Part shown: positions 38,321 through 47,476 of the stretch, in pieces
Layout: each line of letters begins with the position of its first letter
Numbering within the stretch: position 1 is the first letter of the stretch
Assembly: GCF_047275745.1 (NCBI RefSeq)
Contig: NZ_JBKQWU010000004.1
Coordinates: forward strand, 62,001-126,000
Direction of reading: 5' to 3'
From: Amaricoccus sp047275745
Lineage (GTDB): Bacteria > Pseudomonadota > Alphaproteobacteria > Rhodobacterales > Rhodobacteraceae
Length of the DNA: 64,000 bases
Position numbers and translations under genes: made by a program
The notes under the pieces: generated by a model
Told to the model about the DNA's origin: nothing
What the model saw: the letters and a program-made list of their open reading frames with translations, nothing else
Databases searched by the model: none

Positions 38321-39841
38321 ATGAGCATCATCGTCTCGCCGTTCGAAGCGGAACGGTCGCGGCCAGGGGGCGTTCGAAGCCAGCGGGCCGAGCTTCTCGA
38401 CCGGGCGCTTCTCGCGCATGATCTGCGCGGCGGGCTTAGCGACATATCGGGCGGGCTCTCGGCCATTGACCCGGCATCGCTGCCGGTGGAGACGCGCGAG
38501 CAGGTCGAACGTGTCCTCGCGGCCGCCGACGCGGTGGGGTCTCTGGTTCACGCCGCGCTTGGCGAATATCGTGAGGAGCCGGACCCGGCGGCGGGCCTCG
38601 ATTTTCAGGGCGTCGATGTCTCGCGCCTGCTCGATCACCAGCGCCGGCGATGGACGGCGGAGGCGCGGCGGAAAGGCCAGTCGCTGCGGATCGTCGCGGA
38701 GGCGGACGCGCCGACGCGGCTCGACATCGATCCGGCGCTCTGCGGGCGGATGCTGACCAATCTCGTCGCGCACGCGATCGGGCGCTGCGAGGCCGGAGGG
38801 ATCGAGCTCGTGGCGAGCGCGACGCGCGAGGGAGGCATCCTGCTCCGCGTCGCCGATACGGGGCCGGCCGTCCGGCAGGACACGCTGGAACGCATCCTCG
38901 GGCTCGGCGCGGATGATCCGGCCATGTCGGCGGGCGTCGAGGGGCTGGAACTCATGGCGGCGCGCCGGCTGGCCGCGCGGATGGGTGCGAGATTCGCGCT
39001 TCGCAACCGTTCGGGCGGCGGGTTCGAGGCGCTGATCGAGCTCGGCGAGCCGTGGTGCTCGCGCGCCGAACCGGCGGCCCCGGAGCCCGAAGCCGATCTG
39101 GCGGGCGCGCGCATCCTGCTCGCGGAGGACAATCCGACCAACCAGATGGTCGCGACGCAGATGCTGCGCGCGCTCCGGGCCGAGGTGACCGTCACCTCGG
39201 ACGGCGCCGAGGCGATCGCCGCCTTCGAGGCACAGGAGTTCGACCTGGTGGTGCTCGACATCGAGATGCCGCGGGTCTCGGGGCTCGACGTGATCCGCCG
39301 GATCCGGTCACGCGGCGACGCGCGCGCGCGGGTGCCCATCGTCGCGCTGACGGCCTATGCGATGCGCGATCATCAGGATCAGATCGCCGAGGCGGGAGCG
39401 AACGCGCTGGTCTCGAAGCCGATCAGCGGCATCGAGCAACTCGGACGCGCGCTCGCGCCGCATCTGCCATCCGGCGTCGCGGCGCGCAGGCCGCGGGCGC
39501 CGGGCGCCGGGGACCCGGTGGTGGACGCCGCGATCTACGGCGCGCTCGCCGATGCGATCGGGCCGGACCTGATGAACGAACTGTTCGAGAAGGTCTTCGC
39601 CGATCTCAGCGCGGCGCGCGCGGAACTCGAAGCGGCGCGTGCCCCGCGAAACACCCAGGCGATCCGCTCGGCCTCGCATATCCTGATCTCGGTCGCGGGC
39701 GCCGTCGGGGCGGTCCGGCTGCAGTCGATGGCGCGCTCGCTGAACGCGCTCGCGCATGAGAACGCCCCGCTCGACGCGGCCCTCACCGGCTGCGTCGCCG
39801 AGATCGACGCGGTGCTGGCCTTCCTCGCGCGGGACAGATGA
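38321..39841 (+). CDS. Soluble hybrid kinase: HisKA-like, HATPase, REC, HPt
   Basis: 506 aa without membrane helices. It has a HisKA-like helix with His33 (LLAHDLRGGL), a HATPase domain with N-box Asn147 (MLTNLVAHAI) and DTG (179-181), a receiver about 263-380 with acidic EDN, phospho-acceptor Asp313 (VVLDIEMPR) and Lys in VSKP, and a C-terminal HPt-like domain with His453 (RSASHILISVAGAVGA). The sensor module must come from the preceding membrane protein or another partner. TGA overlaps an ATG of the next frame, but the sigma-54 activator more likely starts 12 bp on. Confidence 0.88.
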   Translation: MSIIVSPFEAERSRPGGVRSQRAELLDRALLAHDLRGGLSDISGGLSAIDPASLPVETREQVERVLAAADAVGSLVHAALGEYREEPDPAAGLDFQGVDVSRLLDHQRRRWTAEARRKGQSLRIVAEADAPTRLDIDPALCGRMLTNLVAHAIGRCEAGGIELVASATREGGILLRVADTGPAVRQDTLERILGLGADDPAMSAGVEGLELMAARRLAARMGARFALRNRSGGGFEALIELGEPWCSRAEPAAPEPEADLAGARILLAEDNPTNQMVATQMLRALRAEVTVTSDGAEAIAAFEAQEFDLVVLDIEMPRVSGLDVIRRIRSRGDARARVPIVALTAYAMRDHQDQIAEAGANALVSKPISGIEQLGRALAPHLPSGVAARRPRAPGAGDPVVDAAIYGALADAIGPDLMNELFEKVFADLSAARAELEAARAPRNTQAIRSASHILISVAGAVGAVRLQSMARSLNALAHENAPLDAALTGCVAEIDAVLAFLARDR

Positions 39842-39852
39842 GGGAGGGACGC

Positions 39853-41262
39853 ATGCAACCGGTGCTGCTGGTCGAAGATACCTCCTCGCTCGCCATGCTC
39901 TACGGCGCCGTTCTCGCACGCGCGGGCCATCCGGTCGATCACGCCGCCACGCTCGCCGAGGCGAGGGCCCGATGCGCGCGCGGGATGCCGCGCGTCATGC
40001 TTCTCGACCTGCAACTGCCGGATGGCGACGGGCTCGACCTGCTCGCGAGCCTCTCCGGGGCGAACTGCCGGGTGATCGTCATCACCGCGAACGGATCGAT
40101 CAACCGCGCGGTGCAGGCGATGCGGGGCGGCGCGTTCGACTTTCTCGTCAAGCCCTTCGATGAATCGCGGCTCGTGACGGCGGTCGAAAACGCGCTCTCG
40201 GCACGCGGCGCAATCGAGCCGGAGGACGCGCCGGCTACTGAGAGCGCGGGGTTCGAAGGCTTCATCGGCCGTTCGGCGGCGATGGACGAGATCTATCGCA
40301 TGGTCCGCGCGATCGGCCGCTCCACGGCGACGGTCTTCATCACCGGCGAGAGCGGCACGGGCAAGGAAGTCTGCGCCCGCGCGATCCACGCGGTCTCGAA
40401 CCGGGCGAAGCGGCCCTTCGTGCCGCTCAACTGCGCCGCGATCCCGCGCGATCTGCTTGAAAGCGAGGTCTTCGGCCATCTGAAGGGCGCCTTCACCGGC
40501 GCGCTCTCTGACAAGCCGGGCGCCGCGGCGGTGGCGGACGGCGGCACGCTCTTCCTCGACGAGATCTGCGAGATGGATCTCTCGTTGCAGACGAAGCTCC
40601 TGCGGTTCCTGCAGACCTCCACCATCCAGCCGGTGGGCGCCGCGCGGCCGGTGCAGGTCGATGTCCGCATCGTCTGCGCCACCAACCGCGACCCGGCGGA
40701 GGAGGTCCGTCGAGGACGGTTCCGGGAGGATCTCTACTACCGGCTCCATGTCGTGCCGATCCACATGCCGCCCTTGCGCGCGCGGCCCGACGACATTCTC
40801 GACATCGCCCGGGCGAGCCTCGCGACCTTCTCGCGCGAGGAAGGCCGCGGCTTCCAGGGCTTCACCGAGGAGGCCGAGCGGGTTCTCATGGAGCGGCCCT
40901 GGCCCGGCAACGTCCGACAGCTTCTGAACGTGATCCGCAATGTCGTGGTGCTGCACGAGGGTACGCTGGTGCGGCCCGAGATGCTGCCCGGCGAGATCGC
41001 GCCGCTGCAGGTGCCCGAGGCGCCGCCCAGGCCGGCGAATGTCGCGACGCTGGCGCAGCAGCGGACGCCGCCGACGGATCTGCGCGCGCTGGTCGAACCC
41101 CTGATCGGCCGCTCGCTCGCCGATGTGGAGCGCGAGTTCATCGAGGCGACGATCTCGGCCTGCGGCGGATCGATCCCGCGGGCGGCGCGGATGTTGTCGC
41201 TCTCGCCGTCGACGGTCTATCGCAAGCTCGATTCCTGGGGCGTCGGCCAGCGGCGCGCCTGA
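39853..41262 (+). CDS. Sigma-54-dependent response regulator (NtrC/LuxO family)
   Basis: 469 aa. Receiver domain with Asp52 (LLDLQLPDG) and Lys in VKPFD, AAA+ domain with Walker A GESGTGKE, the sigma-54-contacting GAFTGA loop intact, and Walker B GGTLFLDEI. The C-terminal Fis-type HTH contains CGGSIPRAARMLSLSPSTVYRK. ATG 39853 is chosen because GGGAGGG lies 4 bases upstream; ATG 39838 overlaps the previous stop. It is the output of the phosphorelay encoded by the two kinases. Target genes are unknown. Confidence 0.94.
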   Translation: MQPVLLVEDTSSLAMLYGAVLARAGHPVDHAATLAEARARCARGMPRVMLLDLQLPDGDGLDLLASLSGANCRVIVITANGSINRAVQAMRGGAFDFLVKPFDESRLVTAVENALSARGAIEPEDAPATESAGFEGFIGRSAAMDEIYRMVRAIGRSTATVFITGESGTGKEVCARAIHAVSNRAKRPFVPLNCAAIPRDLLESEVFGHLKGAFTGALSDKPGAAAVADGGTLFLDEICEMDLSLQTKLLRFLQTSTIQPVGAARPVQVDVRIVCATNRDPAEEVRRGRFREDLYYRLHVVPIHMPPLRARPDDILDIARASLATFSREEGRGFQGFTEEAERVLMERPWPGNVRQLLNVIRNVVVLHEGTLVRPEMLPGEIAPLQVPEAPPRPANVATLAQQRTPPTDLRALVEPLIGRSLADVEREFIEATISACGGSIPRAARMLSLSPSTVYRKLDSWGVGQRRA

Positions 41263-41357
41263 GCGCCGACGCCCGGATCACCTTCCGCGTCGCTTGCATC
41301 GCGGCGGCGCCGGGGATCATACTCAAGGGCGTCACGCGCAATGTCCCGGATGATCCC

Positions 41358-41756
41358 ATGAGCCTTTTCGAACTCGCCCTCGCATCCCGCGCGAATGCCT
41401 ATGCGCCCTATTCCGGCTTCAGGGTCGGGGCGGCGATCCGCTGCGCCGACGGGACGCTCCATGGCGGCTGCAATGTCGAGAACGTGGCCTATCCCGAAGG
41501 GACCTGCGCCGAGGCGGGGGCGATCGCGGCGATGGTGCTCGCGGGCGGGCGGGAGATCGCCGAGGTGCTGGTCGTCGCCGACGGCCCCGAGCCGGTGACG
41601 CCCTGCGGCGGTTGCCGGCAGAAGCTCGCGGAATTCGCCAGCGCCGGGACGCCGGTCATCCTCGCCGATCTCGCGGGTGAGCGGGCGCGGACCACGGTCG
41701 GCGCGCTCCTGCCCGGCGCCTTCGCGCTTTCGCATCTCGGGCGGGCCGACGGATGA
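41358..41756 (+). CDS. cdd: Cytidine deaminase
   Basis: 132 aa homotetrameric-type enzyme deaminating (deoxy)cytidine. Zinc and catalytic residues: Cys50 and Glu52 (GTCAEAGA), Cys83 and Cys86 (TPCGGCRQ). YAPYSGFRVGAA is the substrate-binding opening. First gene of a cdd-deoC-deoA-deoB operon; its TGA overlaps the deoC ATG. Confidence 0.97.
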   Translation: MSLFELALASRANAYAPYSGFRVGAAIRCADGTLHGGCNVENVAYPEGTCAEAGAIAAMVLAGGREIAEVLVVADGPEPVTPCGGCRQKLAEFASAGTPVILADLAGERARTTVGALLPGAFALSHLGRADG

Positions 41757-42580
41757 CGGATCACCCCGGCGACTTCCCGAACGAACCCCGTGAGACCGCC
41801 CGGCGTGCTATCGCCTGCCTCGACCTGACCAATCTCGACGAGGGCTGCGACGCGCCCGCGATCGAGGCGCTCTGCCGCCGCGCCCGGACGCCGGCCGGTC
41901 CGGTGGCCGCGGTCTGCGTCTGGCCGGCCTTCGTCGCCCAGGCGCGCGAGGCGCTGGCCGGGTCGGGCATCCGGATCGCGACCGTTGTCAACTTTCCCCG
42001 AGGCGAGGACACCGAAGCGGCGGTACTGGCGGAGACCGCGCGGGCGCTGGCCGATGGCGCCGACGAGATCGATCTCGTCGTGCCCTGGCGTGCGCTGATC
42101 CGGGGCGAGTCGGGGCGGATCGGCGATCTGACGCGCGCGGTCAAGGCCGCCTGCGGGGAGGCGCCGTTGAAGACGATCCTCGAAACCGGGGAACTGCGCG
42201 AGGCCTCCCTGATCGCGCGGGCGAGCCGCGAGGCGCTTGGCGGCGGCGCGGATTTCCTCAAGACCTCGACCGGCAAGGTGCCGGTGAATGCCACGCCCGA
42301 TGCGGCGGCGATCCTGCTGACGGCGATCAAGGAGGCAGGTCGGCCGGTCGGGTTCAAGGCGGCGGGCGGCGTGCGTACGACCGCCGACGCCGCCGTCTAT
42401 CTCGACCTCGCCGCGCGGATCATGGGGCCGGACTGGCCGACTCCGGAGCGGTTCCGGATCGGCGCCTCGGGCCTTCTCGACGCGCTGCTCCGGACACTGG
42501 ACGGGGACGGCGCGCCGGGTGAGAAGGCGGCGGAAGAGAACGCGGGCGACGCGGCCGAGAGTCGCGGCCCACGGTATTGA
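41753..42580 (+). CDS. deoC: Deoxyribose-phosphate aldolase
   Basis: 275 aa TIM-barrel aldolase splitting deoxyribose-5-phosphate into acetaldehyde and glyceraldehyde-3-phosphate. Schiff-base Lys170 in FLKTSTGK, second Lys in VGFKAAGGVR, and CLDLTNL near the N-terminus. ATGA overlap with cdd indicates translational coupling. The C-terminus has a short non-conserved Glu/Ala tail. Confidence 0.96.
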   Translation: MTDHPGDFPNEPRETARRAIACLDLTNLDEGCDAPAIEALCRRARTPAGPVAAVCVWPAFVAQAREALAGSGIRIATVVNFPRGEDTEAAVLAETARALADGADEIDLVVPWRALIRGESGRIGDLTRAVKAACGEAPLKTILETGELREASLIARASREALGGGADFLKTSTGKVPVNATPDAAAILLTAIKEAGRPVGFKAAGGVRTTADAAVYLDLAARIMGPDWPTPERFRIGASGLLDALLRTLDGDGAPGEKAAEENAGDAAESRGPRY

Positions 42581-42594
42581 CGAAGGAGGTCCCG

Positions 42595-43902
42595 ATGCTG
42601 CCGCAGGAACTGATCGCGCGCAAGCGCGACGGGGGAAAGCTGACCGGAGCCGAGATCCGTTTCCTGGTGGCCGGCCTCACCGCCGAGACCCTGACCGAAG
42701 GGCAGGTGGCAGCCTTTGCCATGGCGGTGCTGCTCAAGGGCATGGAGACCGAGGAACTGGTCGCGCTGACGCTCGCCATGCGCGATTCCGGCGCCACGCT
42801 GAAATGGAAGCTGCCCGGTCCGGTCATCGACAAGCACTCGACCGGGGGGATCGGCGACAATGTGAGCCTGATGCTCGCGCCGGCGCTGGCGGCCTGCGGC
42901 GCCTATGTGCCGATGATCTCGGGCCGGGGGCTTGGCCATACCGGGGGCACGCTCGACAAGCTCGACGCGATCCCGGGCTACACCACCCGCCCGGATACCG
43001 GGAAGTTCCAGGAGGTGGTGCGCGAGATCGGCTGTGCCATCTGCGGCCAGACCGCCGATATCGCGCCGGCCGACCGGCGCCTCTACGCCATCCGCGACAC
43101 GACCGGGACCGTCGAATCGATCGCACTCATCACCGCCTCGATCCTGTCGAAGAAGCTCGCGAGCGGGTTGCAGGGTCTCATCCTCGACGTGAAGACGGGT
43201 AGTGGCGCTTTCCTCCCCGAACTTGAAAGCTCGCGCGCCCTGGCGCGGACTCTGGTCGAGGTCGCGAAGGGCGCGGGTTGCAAGACCCGCGCGCTGATCA
43301 CCGACATGAACGAACCGCTGGCGACCGCCGCCGGCAACGGCCTCGAAGTCATGAACGCGGCGCGCTTCCTGAGGGGCGACGCCGTCGACTCGCGGCTCTG
43401 GGACGTGACCGTGGCGCTCGGCGCCGAGATCCTCGCGCAGGTCAGGATCGCGCCGAGCGTCGAAGAGGGCGCGGACCGGATGCGGATGGTGCTCGAATCC
43501 GGCGCGGCGGCCGAGAAGTTCGACGCGATGGTCGCGGCGCTCGGCGGACCGGTCGGTTTTCTCGACGATTTCGAGCATCATCTGCCGGGAGCGCCGGTGA
43601 TCGGCGAAGTGCTGGCGGAGGATGAAGGCTTCGTCACGGGCATCGACACGCGCGCGCTCGGTCTGGCAGTGGTCGAGCTCGGTGGCGGGCGGCGGCGGCC
43701 GACCGACAGGATCGATCCCGCCGTGGGCATCGACATGCTGGAGGGGATCGGCCTCGCGGTCGAGCCGGGGACGCCGCTCGCCCGCATCCACGCCGCGACC
43801 GAGGCGGGACTCGCGGCCGCGACCGCGCGCGTCCGCGCGGCCTACCGTGTCGGGGAGGCCGCGCCGGAGGAGCCGCCGCTCATCGTCGAGCGGATCACCT
43901 GA
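42595..43902 (+). CDS. deoA: Thymidine phosphorylase
   Basis: 435 aa. It phosphorolyses thymidine to thymine and deoxyribose-1-phosphate. It shows KHSTGGIGDNVSL (phosphate site), SGRGLGHTGGTLDKL and DVKTGSGAF. ATG 42595 follows a near-perfect AAGGAGGT at 4 bases, preferred over TTG 42577 that overlaps the deoC stop. Its stop overlaps the deoB ATG (TGATG). Confidence 0.97.
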   Translation: MLPQELIARKRDGGKLTGAEIRFLVAGLTAETLTEGQVAAFAMAVLLKGMETEELVALTLAMRDSGATLKWKLPGPVIDKHSTGGIGDNVSLMLAPALAACGAYVPMISGRGLGHTGGTLDKLDAIPGYTTRPDTGKFQEVVREIGCAICGQTADIAPADRRLYAIRDTTGTVESIALITASILSKKLASGLQGLILDVKTGSGAFLPELESSRALARTLVEVAKGAGCKTRALITDMNEPLATAAGNGLEVMNAARFLRGDAVDSRLWDVTVALGAEILAQVRIAPSVEEGADRMRMVLESGAAAEKFDAMVAALGGPVGFLDDFEHHLPGAPVIGEVLAEDEGFVTGIDTRALGLAVVELGGGRRRPTDRIDPAVGIDMLEGIGLAVEPGTPLARIHAATEAGLAAATARVRAAYRVGEAAPEEPPLIVERIT

Positions 43903-45194
43903 TGGGGCGCGCGATCCTGATCGTGCTCGATTCCGTCGGTTGCGGCGGCGCGCCCGACTCGGCCGATTTCGGCGACGAAGGCGCCAACACGCTCGGCCAT
44001 ATCGCCATCGCCTGCGCCTCGGGCCGCGCCGAGGAGGGGCGGAGCGGGCCGCTCGCGGTGCCGAACCTCCGCCGACTCGGGCTCGCCTCGGCGATCCGGC
44101 TGGCCTCGGGGCTGACGGTGCCGCTCTGGTACGAGGCGCCGGAGGGCATCTGGGGCGCGGCGACCGAGGTCTCGCGCGGCAAGGACACGCCCTCGGGCCA
44201 CTGGGAACTCGCCGGTGTGCCGGTTCCCTGGGACTGGCACTACTTTTCGAAGGCGAACCCGGCGATCCCGGAGGAAGTCACGGCCCCCCTGATCGCGCGC
44301 GCGGGCCTGCCGGGAACGCTCTGCAACGCGCATTCCTCGGGCATGCCGGTCCTGCGCGACTACGGCGCCGAGCATGTCGCGACCGGCAAGCCGATCCTCT
44401 ACACCTCCGCCGACAGCGTGCTGCAGATCGCGGCCCACGAGGAACACTTCGGGCTGGACCGGCTCTACGAGACCTGCGCCATCGCGGCGGAGATCGTGCA
44501 TCCGATGCGCGTCGGGCGCGTGATCGCCCGGCCCTTCATCGGCGAGAGCACCGGGACCTTCGAGCGGACGCCGCATCGCCGGGACCTCGCGATCCCGCCG
44601 CCCGAGCCGACGCTGCTTGACCGCGTCCACGAGGCCGGTGGCGAGACCCGGGCGATCGGCAAGATCGGCGACATCTTCGCCCACCGCGGGATCTCGCGGC
44701 TCACCAAGGGCAAGGACGACGCCGCGCTGATCGATGCGACTCTGGCGGCGCTCGCCGAGGCGCCGGACGGGGCGTTCATCTTCACCAATCTCGTCGATTT
44801 CGACACGCTCTACGGCCATCAGCGCGACGTTTCGGGCTATGCCCGCGCGCTCGAAGCCTTCGATGCGCGGCTGCCCGAACTGATCGGCGGGCTGCGGCCG
44901 GGGGATCTCATGATCCTGACGGCGGATCACGGCAACGACCCGACATTCCGGGGCACGGATCATACGCGAGAGCGGGTGCCGGTCCTCGGCGTCACCCCCG
45001 GCGCGCGGCCGAAGGCGCTGGGGCTGATCGGGTTTTCCGACGTGGGCGAGACGCTCGCCGCGCATCTCGGGCTGCCCGCCGGGCGGCACGGCCGGTCGGT
45101 GCTCGGGCACCGGGAGGCGGAGATGCCGGACGGAGGCCCTGAGGCCCCGGGCTGGTTGGGCGGTCGCTGTCAGGCCGGGAAGACAGTTTCGTAA
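43902..45194 (+). CDS. deoB: Phosphopentomutase
   Basis: 430 aa alkaline-phosphatase-fold enzyme interconverting (deoxy)ribose-1- and -5-phosphate, the link between DeoA and DeoC. Metal ligands are visible in IVLDSVGCGGAPD and TADHGNDP; SRGKDTPSGHWE holds the phosphothreonine. Last gene of the operon. Its final 25 bp overlap the end of the convergent ArsC-like gene. Confidence 0.97.
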   Translation: MGRAILIVLDSVGCGGAPDSADFGDEGANTLGHIAIACASGRAEEGRSGPLAVPNLRRLGLASAIRLASGLTVPLWYEAPEGIWGAATEVSRGKDTPSGHWELAGVPVPWDWHYFSKANPAIPEEVTAPLIARAGLPGTLCNAHSSGMPVLRDYGAEHVATGKPILYTSADSVLQIAAHEEHFGLDRLYETCAIAAEIVHPMRVGRVIARPFIGESTGTFERTPHRRDLAIPPPEPTLLDRVHEAGGETRAIGKIGDIFAHRGISRLTKGKDDAALIDATLAALAEAPDGAFIFTNLVDFDTLYGHQRDVSGYARALEAFDARLPELIGGLRPGDLMILTADHGNDPTFRGTDHTRERVPVLGVTPGARPKALGLIGFSDVGETLAAHLGLPAGRHGRSVLGHREAEMPDGGPEAPGWLGGRCQAGKTVS

Positions 45195-45517
45195 TCGTCG
45201 GGCTTGAATCCCAGACGCAGCGTCTCGCCGGTGTCGAGCAGCGGGCGCTTGATCATCGAGGGCTGGGCGAGCATGAGCGCGATCGCCTTCGTTCGGTCGA
45301 TCCCCGCCTTGTCGGCGTCGGGAAGCTTGCGGAAGGTCGTCCCCGCGCGGTTCAGCAGCGGTTCCCAGCCGAGCCGGTCCGCCCAGGCGGCAAGCTCGGC
45401 CTCGCTCGGCGGCTCGGTCTTGTAGTCGCGGAAGCGGTAGTCGATCCCGCGCTCGTCGAGCCAGCGCCGGGCTTTCCGCACCGTGTCGCAGGTCTTGATA
45501 CCATGCAGTGTGATCAT
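45170..45517 (-). CDS. ArsC/Spx-fold protein (YffB type)
   Basis: 115 aa thioredoxin-fold protein: MITLHGIKTCDTVRKARRWL carries a single Cys (KTCDT, not CxxC), then FRDYKTEPPSEAEL, TTFRKLPDADK, IKRPLLDTG and LRLGFKPDDY. This matches the YffB subgroup of the ArsC family, whose substrate is unsettled; it is not a proven arsenate reductase. It shares 25 bp tail-to-tail with deoB. Confidence 0.92.
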   Translation of the reverse strand: MITLHGIKTCDTVRKARRWLDERGIDYRFRDYKTEPPSEAELAAWADRLGWEPLLNRAGTTFRKLPDADKAGIDRTKAIALMLAQPSMIKRPLLDTGETLRLGFKPDDYETVFPA

Positions 45518-45708
45518 GCCCCGGCCTCCCGCTCCGTCCCGAGGCGCCTAGCGGATCGGCCCCGGCGTGGCAAGCCGTCGCGGGAACGGATGGGTTTCGC
45601 ACCGGCTCTACGCCGATTAAGGATAGAGCCAATCAAGGCGGGTTAACATCGGCTCCGCCACGGATCGGCGCCTGTCACGCGCCCGTCGGAATCTTGGAGA
45701 CGCATCGG

Positions 45709-47118
45709 ATGAAATTCGGAACGAGCGGGCTGCGCGGCCTCGTGTCGGACATGACGGACGAGGTATGCGCCGAATACGCGGCGGCCTTCGTCGAACATCT
45801 GCGCGCGGCCGGTCGGACGCCGGAGGCGATACTGATCGGGCGCGACCTGCGGCCGAGTTCGCCCCGGATCGCCGAGGCCTGCGCCGGCGCGCTGATCGCG
45901 CGCGGCATTCAGGTGATCGACTGCGGCGCGCTGCCGACCCCGGCGCTCGCCCTCGCCTCCGCGACCCGCGGCATGCCCGCGATCATGGTCACGGGGAGCC
46001 ATATTCCCTTCGACCGCAACGGGCTGAAGTTCTACCGCGCCGATGGCGAGATCACCAAGGCCGACGAGGCGGGGATGCTGGCCGCGCTCGGCGCGGGCGC
46101 CCCGGCGGCGACGCCGGCCGAAGTCGTCTCCGACGAGAACGCGGCGCGGCTCTATCTGCGCCGGGGCGTCGGCTTCTTTCCGGCCGGCGCGCTCGAGGGC
46201 AAGCGGATCGGCGTCTATCAGCACAGTGCCGTCGGCCGCGATCTCACGCTCGAATCCCTGCGCGCGCTTGGCGCCGATGTGATCCCGCTCGGCCGGGCCG
46301 AGACCTTCGTTCCGATCGACACCGAGGCGGTGCGGCCCGAGGACGAGGAACTGGCGCGCGGATGGTGCGCCGAGCACGGGCTCGACGCGGTGGTCTCGAC
46401 CGACGGCGACGGCGACCGGCCGCTGATCGGCGATGAGACGGGGACCTTCCTCCGGGGCGATGTCGTCGGCGTGCTGGCCGCGCGCTACCTCGGGGCGGAG
46501 GCCGTCGCGACCCCGGTTTCCTCGAACACGGTGCTGGAGCGGAGCGGCTGGTTCCCGAGGATCAGCCGCACGAAGATCGGCTCTCCCTATGTGATCGAGG
46601 CGATGGAGAGCCTCACCGCGGGGGGCGCCGGGCTCACGGTCGGCTATGAGGCGAACGGCGGCTTCCTTCTCGGCGGGCCGGTGACCGGCGCGACCGGGGC
46701 GACGCTCGCGCCGCTCGCCACCCGCGACGCCATGCTGCCGATCCTCGCGATCCTCGCGATGGCGGCGGAGTCGGGTCGCCCGCTCTCGGGGCTCGCCGCC
46801 GACCTGCCGCCGCGTTTCACCGCGAGCGACCGGCTCGCCGAATTCGCTCCCGCCCGGAGCCGGTCGCTGCTCGACGCGCTCGCCTCGGACGAGGCGGCGC
46901 GGGCGGGTCTGCTCGCGGCGATCGGCGTGGCCGGGACGGCGGTCGATCTGACCGACGGGGTGCGGATGACGCTCGAAAACGACGAGATCGCGCATCTGCG
47001 GGCCTCGGGCAACGCGCCGGAACTGCGCTGCTACGCGGAGGCGGCGACGCCGGAGCGCGCGCGGGAGATGGTCGCCGCGCTGCTCGCTCGCGCGGGAGAG
47101 ATGGCGCCCGCCGCCTGA
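45709..47118 (+). CDS. manB: Phosphomannomutase / phosphoglucomutase family
   Basis: 469 aa alpha-D-phosphohexomutase. N-terminal MKFGTSGLRGLV, phosphoserine loop VTGSHIPFDRNGLKFY, metal loop STDGDGDRPLI and the sugar-binding GYEANGGFLL. Start ATG 45709 (GGAG upstream) rather than TTG 45694. It would supply mannose-1-phosphate for the ManC enzyme 8 kb downstream, hence GDP-mannose for polysaccharide. Specificity for mannose over glucose is from the family match only. Confidence 0.9.
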   Translation: MKFGTSGLRGLVSDMTDEVCAEYAAAFVEHLRAAGRTPEAILIGRDLRPSSPRIAEACAGALIARGIQVIDCGALPTPALALASATRGMPAIMVTGSHIPFDRNGLKFYRADGEITKADEAGMLAALGAGAPAATPAEVVSDENAARLYLRRGVGFFPAGALEGKRIGVYQHSAVGRDLTLESLRALGADVIPLGRAETFVPIDTEAVRPEDEELARGWCAEHGLDAVVSTDGDGDRPLIGDETGTFLRGDVVGVLAARYLGAEAVATPVSSNTVLERSGWFPRISRTKIGSPYVIEAMESLTAGGAGLTVGYEANGGFLLGGPVTGATGATLAPLATRDAMLPILAILAMAAESGRPLSGLAADLPPRFTASDRLAEFAPARSRSLLDALASDEAARAGLLAAIGVAGTAVDLTDGVRMTLENDEIAHLRASGNAPELRCYAEAATPERAREMVAALLARAGEMAPAA

Positions 47119-47161
47119 CCGTTACGGGAAGGCGGCCGGGGCAATCGCGGCGCGGGTCCGC

Positions 47162-47476
47162 TCACTTCAGATGGAACAGCGTCTCCAGCGGGACGGCGAC
47201 GGGCGACCTGTCCGGGTTCGACTCCATGATGTCGGCCATGTGGTCCCACCATCGCCGCATCACCGGATGGTTCGGCAGATCGTCCATCCCGTGATCCTCG
47301 CGCCGCCAGAGCACGCCGAAGAGCATGCCCGTCTCGCGGTCGAGGTGGATCGAATAGTCATAGATCCCCGCGGCGTGCAGGAGATCGACGAGTTCCGGCC
47401 AGATCTCGTCGTGCCGGCGCCGGTACTCGGCTTCCTTGCCCGGAAGAAGCCGCATCCGGAACGCGTATTTCTCCAT
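47162..47476 (-). CDS. rhaM: L-rhamnose mutarotase
   Basis: 104 aa dimeric alpha-beta barrel protein (rhaM of enterics, rhaU of rhizobia) that interconverts rhamnopyranose anomers. Matches include YAFRMRLLPGKEAEYRRRHD, IWPEL, DYSIHLD and MRRWWDHMADIMESNPD. AAGGAGG lies 6 bases before the ATG, whose A is shared with the rhaQ stop (TGATG). Last gene of the transport operon. Confidence 0.94.
   Translation of the reverse strand: MEKYAFRMRLLPGKEAEYRRRHDEIWPELVDLLHAAGIYDYSIHLDRETGMLFGVLWRREDHGMDDLPNHPVMRRWWDHMADIMESNPDRSPVAVPLETLFHLK

Noticed and set aside
45170..45517. Annotating this as arsenate reductase ArsC
   Set aside because: It has the ArsC fold but belongs to the single-cysteine YffB-like subgroup, with no ars genes nearby.
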